From: Leptospira johnsonii
Lineage (GTDB): Bacteria > Spirochaetota > Leptospiria > Leptospirales > Leptospiraceae
Direction: 5' to 3'
Assembly (NCBI RefSeq): GCF_003112675.1
Contig: NZ_BFAY01000011.1
Coordinates: 558,001-622,000, forward strand
DNA: 64,000 nt
The position numbers were made by a program, and so were the translations under genes. How positions within the stretch are numbered: position 1 is the first letter of the stretch; each line of letters opens with the position of its first letter. Shown piece by piece: positions 27,152 through 35,728 of this stretch. The notes under the pieces are model-generated. The model saw nothing but the letters and a program-made list of their open reading frames with translations. It was not told the DNA's origin and made no database searches.

Positions 27152-28717
27152 CTATTTCTCTCTTTCCATAGAAAAGATCAGAACATCTTCCTTATTTTCA
27201 GACCAAACTCTTTTGAAATCAGGACCCAACGCTTGGGAGATACTATGATAATATTTATTTTTCAAAAAAGGATCTGAATCGTTCAAACTTTCCAGGATAG
27301 AAGCTTTTGTCTGAACGAATAATATCTTTTGGAATTGTTCCGGTTTATTTTTGGAGAAGAAGTTTTTAATATGGCCTTCCTTCATCAGCCAAACAGAAGG
27401 TGTTTGGAAGAAATATTTACCTAAGATCTGAGAATACGTCCTAATCTGGACCACAACCAAATCAGGTTTCTGTTCCAAATAGATCGCATTCAGTTTAGTA
27501 GTCTTTCTTCCATACTTTGCCAAGATCTGTGTATAAGAAAAACTGATATATACAGAATAGAAAAGGACCGTAAACAGTACAATTTTTGCGGTCTTGCGGA
27601 ACTTCTCCCCAATACTATCTATCAAGATCAAAAACATCCCAACAAAAGCTGGCAAACTCAAATGCAGATATCTGGAACCAAAATCTATGATCCCATCGTT
27701 TGGTGCAGATATCACTAATACTATAAATGCGGCGAGGCCAGAAAAAACAAACAGATCCCGATTCGAGATCTCCATTACAGAATTCCTTTTAAACGGGTTC
27801 TTTTTAACGAAAATATAATATACAAAAAAGAATAGAACGATCAAAAACCCTGGAGTATAACCGAAAAATCCGATCCGGTTCGGGTTTGCGATCAATAGCC
27901 CTGTATAAATTTTCCATTTTTTCCAAGGATATAGAAACATTGTAGGCTGATTGAAGGAGAACCTTGGGCCCAATGGATGCCCGTATAGAATATACTGGAT
28001 CCCAAACAAAAGCCCAACTCCTATTAAGAAGCCTATTAAATAACCTAAAATTTTCCTTCTTTCCTCTATATTAGAAAACCTATATATACTTAAAAAGAAG
28101 ATAAAGGATAATGGAAATACGATACTTTCTATCCTAAACCATGCAGAAGAAGCGCAGATAAAACCTGAACTTACAAACACGAGCCAGGAAGAAGACGTGC
28201 CGGATCTTAAAAATAGAAAACTTCCCCCTAAAAATAAAAAGGAAGCGATCCCTACGTCCGGGAAAAAATATCCATTGATCAAAAATGGAGAAGCTAAAAC
28301 CAAAACTCCCAAATAGATCGGATCCCAATCCCATAAAAGTGAAAGGAATAGAAAAGAAAGAAGTATTAAGATCGCGGTCGCGACATATACTCCTACTATC
28401 CCACTCCAAGGAAGAAATACCGCGTATACATAACCCAATGCAGCGGGAAATGGACTGATCAGTTCTTCACCGATACGGATACATTCGGTGGGGCAATAAT
28501 TTCCTTCCGGGTCCAGGCTTTTAGAAGGCAGCGCCAAGTTACCCGAAAGGAATCCGTTCCTTCCAACGGATTCTCCCAATATAAATTTGCCCAAATGGTC
28601 GGAGTATAACTGTTCACCCGGCTTCAATAAGAACGGATATAAGAGAGGAAGAAGGAACAAAAAACAAAATATAAGCTTTGTCCATTTAGAATAGGACTTT
28701 CCGCCCAGGAAACTCAT
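27152..28717 (-). CDS. Polytopic membrane protein, GT-C glycosyltransferase-like
   Basis: 521 residues with about ten or more hydrophobic helices and a soluble C-terminal ~110 residues. Architecture (a first periplasmic loop with LYSDHLGKFILGE, many TM segments, small C-terminal domain) resembles GT-C enzymes of the dolichyl-phosphate-mannose mannosyltransferase type, which use lipid-linked sugars at the outer face of the inner membrane. I cannot identify a definite catalytic DD/ED motif, so an enzyme function is inferred from topology only. It is transcribed away from the small secreted protein at 28846. The start ATG lacks a clear Shine-Dalgarno. Confidence 0.6.
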   Translation of the reverse strand: MSFLGGKSYSKWTKLIFCFLFLLPLLYPFLLKPGEQLYSDHLGKFILGESVGRNGFLSGNLALPSKSLDPEGNYCPTECIRIGEELISPFPAALGYVYAVFLPWSGIVGVYVATAILILLSFLFLSLLWDWDPIYLGVLVLASPFLINGYFFPDVGIASFLFLGGSFLFLRSGTSSSWLVFVSSGFICASSAWFRIESIVFPLSFIFFLSIYRFSNIEERRKILGYLIGFLIGVGLLFGIQYILYGHPLGPRFSFNQPTMFLYPWKKWKIYTGLLIANPNRIGFFGYTPGFLIVLFFFVYYIFVKKNPFKRNSVMEISNRDLFVFSGLAAFIVLVISAPNDGIIDFGSRYLHLSLPAFVGMFLILIDSIGEKFRKTAKIVLFTVLFYSVYISFSYTQILAKYGRKTTKLNAIYLEQKPDLVVVQIRTYSQILGKYFFQTPSVWLMKEGHIKNFFSKNKPEQFQKILFVQTKASILESLNDSDPFLKNKYYHSISQALGPDFKRVWSENKEDVLIFSMEREK

Positions 28718-28845
28718 CAGGGCAAATTAGAAGGTGCAAACCGTCTCACAATCCTTTTTCGGAACGTTACCCATTCCCAAATCGGTTGACTGTCCGAAGG
28801 AAACCTGAAAGGGTCATAAAATCAGAGAATTCTCCGGAGAGTATG

Positions 28846-29082
28846 ATGAAAAAATCGGTATTATTCATAACTTGTCTCTTATTTGCCGGAGGCCTGCTCG
28901 GCCAAGACACAAGCACTCAAACTTCTACCAGAGAAAAAATGGTCTGTGAACGTATGGACCTGGAGATCCAAAGCACTACTTATAACGACGCTTTGAGATG
29001 TGAGACCAAAGATGCGATTTGTTATATGATCGAAGGTTTCAGTATGAGCTGTTTTCCTAAAGAAAAGAAAATATCTAAATAA
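28846..29082 (+). CDS. Small secreted cysteine-containing protein
   Basis: About 78 residues from ATG 28846, chosen because GGAGAG (28836-28841) lies just upstream and MKKSVLFITCLLFAGGLLG is a typical signal peptide; longer in-frame starts lack one. The mature part is short and has four cysteines (MVCERM, LRCETKDAIC, SMSC), enough for two disulfides in the periplasm. No domain is recognised. Its 3' end faces the minus-strand terminator of the next gene. Confidence 0.6.
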   Translation: MKKSVLFITCLLFAGGLLGQDTSTQTSTREKMVCERMDLEIQSTTYNDALRCETKDAICYMIEGFSMSCFPKEKKISK

Positions 29083-29123
29083 GTTACCTCGTCCGTTAGC
29101 GCATACAAAAAAGATAAACACAT

Positions 29124-29148
29124 AAAAAAAGGCGCCTTACGGCGCCTT
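29124..29148 (-). terminator. Strong intrinsic terminator
   Basis: On the minus strand an 8-bp perfect stem AAGGCGCC/GGCGCCTT with a GTAA loop is followed by seven T residues. It lies 36 bases after the stop of the small helical secreted protein gene (29184-29519). The A-run on the plus side may also let it act on transcripts from the left. Confidence 0.92.
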
Positions 29149-29183
29149 GCAGTCGATGGATTTTTAGGATTTGTGACTACTAA

Positions 29184-29519
29184 TTAAAGATTGTTTAGAA
29201 ATTCTTGAGTTCTTGCAGCTTCTGCTTCAAGAGCTTTTGCTTGTCTTAAGAATTTTTCAGACTGAGCGTTGCTAGCGAGGAATTTTCCTCCAGTAGAACG
29301 TTTAGCCAATGCTCTTAACTCTTCTGCTCTTTCATTTTTTTGCTGAGCGATTGCTTTCAAGTAAGTAGCTACTGCAACTTTTTGCTCTTTAGTAACCGCT
29401 GCGGATACCAAAGCTTGCTCTAAGAGACGATCTTCAGTATCTTGAGAAACCGCGAAAACGGAAGATCCTGCTAAGAAGCCTACTACCAAAAGAAGAGAAG
29501 TGAGTTTGTTGATTTTCAT
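29184..29519 (-). CDS. Small secreted helical protein
   Basis: 111 residues. The signal peptide is MKINKLTSLLLVVGFLAGSSVFA, with cleavage likely near FA/V. The mature part is almost entirely helix-forming, rich in Ala, Glu, Lys and Gln (for example LEQALVSAAVTKEQKVAVATYLKAIA and KALEAEAARTQEFL), without cysteine. GAGG lies at a proper distance before the ATG, and the gene has its own strong terminator and a long AT-rich upstream region, as expected for a highly expressed stand-alone gene. No function is known to me. Confidence 0.75.
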   Translation of the reverse strand: MKINKLTSLLLVVGFLAGSSVFAVSQDTEDRLLEQALVSAAVTKEQKVAVATYLKAIAQQKNERAEELRALAKRSTGGKFLASNAQSEKFLRQAKALEAEAARTQEFLNNL

Positions 29520-30094
29520 AAAATTGAAACCTCAAAGATTATTTTTATATTTTCTGTTCTTGTTTTCGCTTTATATCCATATGACCTATCTGCATATGCG
29601 AATGGAACAAAAAAATTTTTAAACTAATAAAAAATTAAAAATTTTTGTTAAACGAACTCAAAGAACCATTTATCACATTTACGTTTATTAGAATTGTCTA
29701 ATTTTCCAAGCACCTTGTTTTAACTAGCTTCTATCCATTCACATTGAACAAAAAAGAAGCGAAATCGGATGATTTCTCAAACCGCTGCTTGAATCTAGTA
29801 CAAGTATCGACCCGAAGGGTGTTTTTTTCAAGCCGAATCTTTATTAGAAATTCGAAAAATGCTTATTTTTTGAGCACATATCTTAAGCATTTCGCCTTTC
29901 TAATGGGCAAAATTGGGGGTAAAATCGGTGTTTTTAGGGGTAAATCGAAAAAATCCAATATGACGGATTTTTCTAATTTGTTCAAATTTTCACCTTCGCT
30001 TTGAGCTTGTCATGGGAAAAATTCGTAGATTACCCTTCACAATAAATAGGAAAGATCTTCTTTTTAGAGAAGATTACCCCAAAGGAACTATAAA
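29520..30094. other. 575-bp intergenic region, AT-rich, no convincing gene
   Basis: Contains the upstream region of the small helical protein gene (very AT-rich around 29600-29650), then a 9-bp perfect inverted repeat AAATGCTTA/TAAGCATTT (29857-29865 and 29884-29892, 18-base spacer), then two near-copies of GGGGTAAA(A)TCG around 29915-29950. An 86-codon frame (29744-30004) has no ribosome-binding site and phenylalanine/lysine-rich low-complexity content, and is not called. Confidence 0.5.
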
Positions 30095-30517
30095 ATGAAA
30101 TACTTACACGCTATGATCCGAGTAAAAGATCTGGATCTAGCATTGGATTTTTTCTGCAATAAACTAGGATTAAAAGAAACAAGAAGACATGATCATCCTG
30201 AAGGAAGGTACACTCTTGTGTTCTTATCGGAGTTAGATAAAAATTCTCCTGAAATAGAACTAACTTACAATTGGGACCAAGATTCCGCTTATACAAGCGG
30301 AAGGAATTTCGGTCATCTAGCTTTTGAAGTGGATAATATTTACGAAACCTGCGCGAATCTTCAGGCAAAGGGAGTAATTATCAATCGTCCTCCTAGAGAT
30401 GGTAGAATGGCTTTCATTAGATCTCCTGATCTGATCTCTATTGAATTATTGCAAAAAGGAAAAGCATTAGAGATCTCCGAACCTTGGAAGAGTATGACGA
30501 ATACTGGAGAGTGGTAA
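30095..30517 (+). CDS. gloA: Lactoylglutathione lyase (glyoxalase I)
   Basis: 140 residues, a VOC-fold glyoxalase I. The metal ligands expected from E. coli GloA are present: His5 ([10 protein letters not shown]), Glu in the PEIELTYNW strand near residue 55, His in FGHLAFEV near residue 74 and Glu in ISIELLQK near residue 122. Length and motif spacing fit the Ni/Co type of the bacterial enzyme. It converts the hemithioacetal of methylglyoxal and glutathione to S-lactoylglutathione. AAAGGA precedes the ATG. It converges on the AraC regulator gene with a 6-bp gap. Confidence 0.93.
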   Translation: MKYLHAMIRVKDLDLALDFFCNKLGLKETRRHDHPEGRYTLVFLSELDKNSPEIELTYNWDQDSAYTSGRNFGHLAFEVDNIYETCANLQAKGVIINRPPRDGRMAFIRSPDLISIELLQKGKALEISEPWKSMTNTGEW

Positions 30518-30523
30518 GCTGAA

Positions 30524-31636
30524 TTAAGGCTTATTAGACAAAGAAGAACGATATTCTCCGGGAGAGCATCCGTATTTCTCCTGGAATAATTTATGGAACG
30601 CGGATTTGGATTTGAATCCTGCCGCGTATATTACTGAAAGCACGGACCTTTGGGGTTCTTCTCTCAACATTTTGGAAGCTTCTTCCAAACGAAATCCTGC
30701 GATATATTCCCTGAAGCCGATCCTCATCTTATCATTTAGTATCTCTGATAATTGGTGGGTCTTAATCTTCAATTCATCCGAAAAAATTGGAAGCGTTAGT
30801 TCTTCGTCCAGATAGAGCTTTTTGTCCCGCATCAGTTCTTCCATCTTTTGGATGACGGCATCCACATCCAGACCTTGAAGTCGGGTCTCGTTGTATCCTG
30901 CTTCCTTTGCGGTCTTTTCGAAAGAGACGATCAGATCAGGAGAAGTGGAAGCGCTTAAAAATACGAAACATACGATCAATGTAAGAGCGGCGGCGGCAAC
31001 AATGAACAAAGGCATAAAGAAGATCTGAGCGATCACGAACAAGAAGATCACAAATATACTCGCGTAGAAGAGCGCGAGAAACGGGGAGAATACCCGAGCT
31101 TCTTCTTTTTGAACGAAGGTTTTCCATTTGCGGATCTTTCCGATCAGTAGAAGCGGATACACTAAATTGGAAACGGTTCCTAAGACCAAAAGGCCGAACA
31201 AGAATTGGAAATAAATGTTTCTGGGAGGATAAACACTTACATATTCTAATTTGGAATTCGGATCCGATAGAACGAAAGGTAGGAGAAACAGAAACGATAC
31301 AATCCCTGGAAAAAAATGCACCAGGTTAAGTGCTCTTACAGTTAGTCCGCCTAATCTTCTAAAATATAAATACGCTAAAGGCCCTGTAAAAAATAGGAAT
31401 GGGATATGGATTTCCGCAAACCACAGATATTCCTTTAACTGGTTGGATAATTCCAAATACAAATGGAATTGTACGATAGAAAGCGATAGAAAGAAGAATC
31501 CGATGGGTTGATTAAAAGCGGACTTGGTTTTGGATCCGAGATCGGTGCCTTGGATTTTCCGTCCCTTATTTCGGATAAATTCTGAAATGGCCAATAAGAA
31601 TGAAAGTCCTGCTCCAAACGCCAGAAACGTATCCAT
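30524..31636 (-). CDS. Membrane-anchored AraC-family regulator
   Basis: 370 residues. About seven membrane helices occupy residues 1-225 and an AraC/XylS helix-turn-helix domain fills the last ~100 (MRIGFREYIAGFRLEEASKMLREEP, then SVLSVIYAAGFKSKSAFHKLFQEKYGCSPGEYR). This 7TM-HTH layout is frequent in Leptospira and suggests a receptor that controls DNA from the membrane. It is divergent from the PfpI-like gene, and a 22-bp imperfect palindrome lies between them (31698-31719), a likely shared operator. The ligand is unknown. Confidence 0.9.
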   Translation of the reverse strand: MDTFLAFGAGLSFLLAISEFIRNKGRKIQGTDLGSKTKSAFNQPIGFFFLSLSIVQFHLYLELSNQLKEYLWFAEIHIPFLFFTGPLAYLYFRRLGGLTVRALNLVHFFPGIVSFLFLLPFVLSDPNSKLEYVSVYPPRNIYFQFLFGLLVLGTVSNLVYPLLLIGKIRKWKTFVQKEEARVFSPFLALFYASIFVIFLFVIAQIFFMPLFIVAAAALTLIVCFVFLSASTSPDLIVSFEKTAKEAGYNETRLQGLDVDAVIQKMEELMRDKKLYLDEELTLPIFSDELKIKTHQLSEILNDKMRIGFREYIAGFRLEEASKMLREEPQRSVLSVIYAAGFKSKSAFHKLFQEKYGCSPGEYRSSLSNKP

Positions 31637-31697
31637 AAAATGAAAGAGTCCGATTAGAATTGGATGTCCAGATTTTTTCCGGATTTTTCTTTTTTTA

Positions 31698-31719
31698 GTC
31701 CGTCCGGATACGGAAGGAC
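31698..31719. promoter_or_regulatory. Candidate operator between araC-type and pfpI-type genes
   Basis: A 22-bp imperfect palindrome GTCC-N-TCCG-N-AT-N-CGGA-N-GGAC: 18 of 22 positions are self-complementary. It is 34 bp before the PfpI-like start codon and 62 bp before the divergent regulator's start. A perfect palindrome of this sort is unusual for AraC proteins, which often bind direct repeats. Confidence 0.45.
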
Positions 31720-31752
31720 GACCACTTTCGAAAAAGATCGTATCCTGAAAGC

Positions 31753-32895
31753 ATGAAACATCTTAGCCCTCAACCAAATCGTTTTGTGAAATTCTTCAGC
31801 GGAAGTTTTGCTCTGATACTCTTATTCGGATTTGTGGAATACGGAACTTCTTCGGAAATCTTGAAAACACAGATCCAAGAAGAAGGTTCCAAAATCCCAA
31901 TCTATCAATCCAGGTTCGGTAGAAAGCAGCCAATCATTGCTGTGATCGGCGAAAATCGAATGACCGAGTTGACCGACTTTATGATCCCGTATGGGGTTTT
32001 AACCTCTGCTAAAATCGCAAAGGTAATTGCTGTTTTCCCCAAAACCGGACCTGTCCAAATGTTTCCTGCATTAAAGATAGAAGCGGAAAAGTCTTTTGAT
32101 CTTTTCGATTCGGAATATCCGGAAGGAGCAGATTACGTGATCGTGCCTGCAGTCCATTATTCGGAGGATCCTACTCTTCTCTCTTTCGTTCAAAAACAAT
32201 CTGCAAAAGGTTCCACGATCATTGGTGTTTGCGACGGGGTCTGGGTATTAGCAAATGCAGGCGTTCTTAAAGATCATATGGCAACAGGTCATTGGTTTTC
32301 ATTTTCTAAGTTAGAGAAAGAATTTCCAGAGACTACATGGACCAAGGATAGAAGGTACATTGCAGATCGAAAGATCGTTACTACAACTGGGATCACTGCG
32401 TCCATTCCCGTTTCCTTAGCTCTAATAGAAGCAATTTCCGGAAAAGAAAAAGCTCTAGAGATTGGAGCAGGCTTAGGAGCCAAAGATTGGAAACCTACTC
32501 ATAAAAGTTCCGATTTTTATCTGAGTGGAAAAGACATGTACATTGCCGCGAAAAACTATTTGGGCTTTTGGAATTATGAGAAATTAGGTGTTCGAGTCTT
32601 TCCGGAGATGGACGAAGTTGTTCTGGCTCTACAAGCGGATTCTTTTTCCAGAACTTATAAGTCTGAGGTATTTTCCGTCTCGGACCAAAATCAGATCCGA
32701 ACCAAAAGCGGTTTGTTATTACATGTAGATAAGAAGGAAGGAGAAGCCGCCAGCTTAGATTCTATTTTAGAAAATCTAAATGGAATGGCGGCAGTGACTG
32801 CTTACGATAAGAATTTGGCGGAGATCGAATCTAAATATGGAACTAACACTGCTGCTTTTGTTGCCTTGCAGATGGAATATCCTTGGAAGAAGTAA
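31753..32895 (+). CDS. Exported or membrane-anchored DJ-1/PfpI family protein
   Basis: 380 residues. An N-terminal hydrophobic segment (about 16-28) is followed by a class I glutamine amidotransferase-like domain with the nucleophile elbow GVCDGVWVLANAGVL near 158-172. The same elbow (xCxGxxxLAxAGLL) occurs in the DJ-1/PfpI and AraC-GATase proteins. The region after about residue 255 may be a second, degenerate copy or an extra domain. The family includes chaperones, glyoxalase III and amidases; the reaction here is not assigned. It is divergent from a membrane AraC regulator that probably controls it. Confidence 0.78.
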   Translation: MKHLSPQPNRFVKFFSGSFALILLFGFVEYGTSSEILKTQIQEEGSKIPIYQSRFGRKQPIIAVIGENRMTELTDFMIPYGVLTSAKIAKVIAVFPKTGPVQMFPALKIEAEKSFDLFDSEYPEGADYVIVPAVHYSEDPTLLSFVQKQSAKGSTIIGVCDGVWVLANAGVLKDHMATGHWFSFSKLEKEFPETTWTKDRRYIADRKIVTTTGITASIPVSLALIEAISGKEKALEIGAGLGAKDWKPTHKSSDFYLSGKDMYIAAKNYLGFWNYEKLGVRVFPEMDEVVLALQADSFSRTYKSEVFSVSDQNQIRTKSGLLLHVDKKEGEAASLDSILENLNGMAAVTAYDKNLAEIESKYGTNTAAFVALQMEYPWKK

Positions 32896-32910
32896 GCGCG
32901 AAAGCTGGGT

Positions 32911-34149
32911 TTATTTCCAGCCCTCTGCGAACTCGATCCTTTCCAATGTTGTGGGATGAGAATGTTCAAAAACGACTTCTAGTTTGTGAGGATTCAGCCT
33001 GGATTTATTGTCTTTTGCCAATTTGATCTCCGTACTGATAAATGATTTTTTGTCGTTGGTCAGCACAAGAGCTTCTCTGTCTGCCTGGGTTTCCAAAACT
33101 CTGGAGAGTGTAGCCGAGAAAGGTCCGAGTACTGTTCCAACAAGGGATAATATCAAAAACAGGAACGGTAAGGTAGAAGGAGAATAAAATTCTTTTAAAG
33201 GGATCTGCCCTTCTCCTTTTACTTTTTGGAATACATATCCTAATAAGAAACATAATAAGAAAGTTTCTAGAGTGCTAAGCGCGATCTCTATCATTTGATG
33301 ATTGTGGACCCAATGCCCTATTTCATGTCCGAGCACGCTTACCACTTCTTCTTCCGTATGGTTTTGGATAAGTGTATCATATAAGAAGATCTTTTTACTT
33401 TCTCCCCAGCCTGTGAAATATGCGTTTGTATGTCCTGAATATTTGCTCTCGTTGATCACGTAGATATTTTCTACTTGAATATTCGCTTTTTGGCTCAGAG
33501 CTATTATTTTTGTTTTTAGACTTCCTTCTTGGATGGGACCGTAATCGTAAAAGATTGGAGTGATAAGAATCGGATACAATACGGACATGAGAAGTCCGAA
33601 ACTCAGAGATAATATAGGAAGTATATATTTCCAAGCACGCGGAAGGTTTTTAAGTAAGAATGCGACTACTAAAACTACAAATTCGCCTAAGACCAATCCT
33701 AACCCGAACGATTTTGATTTAAATAAGATCCAATCTCCCAAATTCATATTAGAAAATTGGAATTCATGTTCAATCACATAACCGAAATAATAGCTGAATG
33801 GTAAGGAAATAATAAACTCTAAAAGATAAAAGGAAACGAAGAACAGAGATACTGTGGAATAAAATCTATCGCCCGTTTTTCTGCGGAAGTATTCTTCTAA
33901 CTTTACTGAAATAGGCGTAAACACAAATGCTCCTGCTAAAGCAAAGTCGAGCAAGGAGCCTATGATGGAGACGAAAAATCCTCTTCTTTCGTAATCTATC
34001 CCCGAATTTATATCCTCTTGGGTAAAATACTTTAGAATTCTTTCATGTAACTCGGGAGAAAGATCTCCTTGGTAGGAGAAGTATTTCATTACGAGTGTGA
34101 GTAGGATCTGTAGGGAAAATAAAGAGAATAGGATGTTTTTTAGTTTCAT
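32911..34149 (-). CDS. M48 family membrane metallopeptidase (Ste24/CAAX protease-like)
   Basis: 412 residues with about seven membrane helices. The zinc site HEIGHWVHNH lies near 278-287 and the third ligand Glu in ETQADREAL near 357. Length and topology match Ste24p/HtpX-like CAAX prenyl proteases rather than the shorter HtpX. In bacteria the substrates are unclear, since prenylated CAAX proteins are absent; membrane-protein quality control is likely. The 3' end nearly abuts the PfpI-like gene. It ends a minus-strand pair with the upstream WYL regulator (11-bp gap). Confidence 0.9.
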   Translation of the reverse strand: MKLKNILFSLFSLQILLTLVMKYFSYQGDLSPELHERILKYFTQEDINSGIDYERRGFFVSIIGSLLDFALAGAFVFTPISVKLEEYFRRKTGDRFYSTVSLFFVSFYLLEFIISLPFSYYFGYVIEHEFQFSNMNLGDWILFKSKSFGLGLVLGEFVVLVVAFLLKNLPRAWKYILPILSLSFGLLMSVLYPILITPIFYDYGPIQEGSLKTKIIALSQKANIQVENIYVINESKYSGHTNAYFTGWGESKKIFLYDTLIQNHTEEEVVSVLGHEIGHWVHNHQMIEIALSTLETFLLCFLLGYVFQKVKGEGQIPLKEFYSPSTLPFLFLILSLVGTVLGPFSATLSRVLETQADREALVLTNDKKSFISTEIKLAKDNKSRLNPHKLEVVFEHSHPTTLERIEFAEGWK

Positions 34150-34160
34150 GTAACGGTTTT

Positions 34161-35180
34161 TTATACTTTTTCGTAGAGTTCTGAGATCTGTTTTACTGAG
34201 TTTCGGAAGACTGAATTCAATTCTTCAGGAAAAACTGTTTCGATCGCATCCGGCCATCTCCATAAGAATGGTAATAATCCTTCTAGGTTGGTGGATTGGA
34301 AACTGAGTTTATTCTTTGCTTCGGTATATTTGATGCCTGTCAGGAATAATTTCGCTTTTACGAGACCTTCTTCTTTGCAGATCCATTCCACATTTTTGGG
34401 TTCGTGGACTGGAAATAGTCCTGCGTGTATGATTAGATCTTCTTCCGTTTCTTTTTTGGCACCTCTTGCCTGGTAGAGTGGATCTCCTTGTAGGAGTTCC
34501 ACAGATAAGATCTTTGGTAGAACGAATCTTTTTTTGGCCTTTTCTTCCCTATCGTAAGCCAACAAATAATGATCCTGGCCCCCTTTTCGGATCAATCGGA
34601 TCGGATCCGCTTCTTTCAGATAAGAATCTTCCGGAAAAGTTTTATAATATTTGATCCGGATCGGAGTATGATTTTTGAGAGCTTCCAATATTTGAAACGC
34701 GGTTTCTCCTAACTCTTCCGAATTTTCCTCCGGGTTTTCGTTCATTTCAGGAAAATATTCTAGATCTCCCGCGAATATTTTTCTAGCTGCAGTATAGAGT
34801 TCGTATTTTGGCGCCTCGGAATATCCCTTTAATAAGAGTGCGGAAATTTCCCTCAGTTCGTCTTCAGTAAACTCTAGAGTTTTGGAAAGTGGATCTTTTA
34901 CGAGTACGTATACGAAATCTTTTCCGTTCTTTTGAGGATAATATTTGATATGAAATCCTAGGGCACCTAACTCTTCTATATCTCTGGATAATTTTCTTCT
35001 GTCCGAGTCCCTGTTCTCGTTATCGTAAAATCCCTGCATGATCTTTCTCAAAGAACTGAGCGTGATCCCTTCCGGAAATCTGAAAAAATTGAATAATAAT
35101 GTGAGAAGCCTGTATTCCGTGGGATTCATCTCCCGCGGCTCGATTTCCTGATCTATATCTTTGTCTAGTTCTTCTTTCAT
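34161..35180 (-). CDS. WYL-domain transcriptional regulator
   Basis: 339 residues. An acidic N-terminus precedes a winged-helix DNA-binding region (YRLLTLLFNFFRFPEGITLSSLRKIM, then DSDRRKLSRDIEELGALGF), followed by a linker and a WYL domain (IRIKYYKTF, DPIRLIRKGGQDHYLLAYD, and a WCX-like C-terminal part ending KQISELYEKV). Such proteins bind nucleic-acid-derived or nucleotide ligands and regulate stress or DNA-damage genes. It is immediately upstream of the M48 protease on the same strand. Sequence similarity to the other WYL protein (24981-25943) is low by eye. Confidence 0.85.
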   Translation of the reverse strand: MKEELDKDIDQEIEPREMNPTEYRLLTLLFNFFRFPEGITLSSLRKIMQGFYDNENRDSDRRKLSRDIEELGALGFHIKYYPQKNGKDFVYVLVKDPLSKTLEFTEDELREISALLLKGYSEAPKYELYTAARKIFAGDLEYFPEMNENPEENSEELGETAFQILEALKNHTPIRIKYYKTFPEDSYLKEADPIRLIRKGGQDHYLLAYDREEKAKKRFVLPKILSVELLQGDPLYQARGAKKETEEDLIIHAGLFPVHEPKNVEWICKEEGLVKAKLFLTGIKYTEAKNKLSFQSTNLEGLLPFLWRWPDAIETVFPEELNSVFRNSVKQISELYEKV

Positions 35181-35337
35181 GGCTCGTTTCTAAATCCTGG
35201 TTTTTGTAAAGTCCCGGGGCAAGGAAAAATCTCTGCCCTGTTTTTGAATTCGAAGAAAGCCCCAAAAAACAACTTGAAGAGTACGATCCCGATTTCGATA
35301 ATTCTCTCGTCTCAGTCCCTTTTTATCAGAGGTTTTT

Positions 35338-35553
35338 ATGGGTAAAATCATAGGTTTTCTTTTTCCGAATTTTGTAGGTCTTATTCTTATTGTACTCGGA
35401 TGGTGGACAACTATCATCAATGTGGCCACTCTCCGTTTCTCTGGTGAGTCTTATTTTAATAAATGGACCTATACTGGTCTCGTTTTGATCATTATTGGCG
35501 CTTATTTGCCTGAAATCTGGATTGGGATCCGTAATAAAATTTTCGGAGATTGA
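35338..35553 (+). CDS. Small two-helix membrane protein
   Basis: 71 residues with two hydrophobic segments (about 7-27 and 45-62) separated by a polar loop (RFSGESYFNKW), and a short basic tail. AGAGG precedes the ATG by about six bases. No family is recognised. It stands alone between a minus-strand WYL gene and the DegT-like gene. Confidence 0.6.
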   Translation: MGKIIGFLFPNFVGLILIVLGWWTTIINVATLRFSGESYFNKWTYTGLVLIIIGAYLPEIWIGIRNKIFGD

Positions 35554-35728
35554 GGGGCCCTTTTTTTCTTGTACGAAAACGTCTAGACATTTCCGCTGGT
35601 ATTCTATTTATTTGCATTTGCAATCCCTGGGATAACCAGCTCTGGAGATTTTGAAAAAGATCTTTACGAGCTAAGTACATGGGTTACAATGCGACATAAT
35701 AAAATTACTGGAACCTGAGAAGGGGAAG

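Noticed and set aside
29744..30004. 86-codon open frame in the long intergenic region
   Set aside because: No ribosome-binding site, low-complexity Phe/Lys/Ser content and no recognisable motif; most likely chance.
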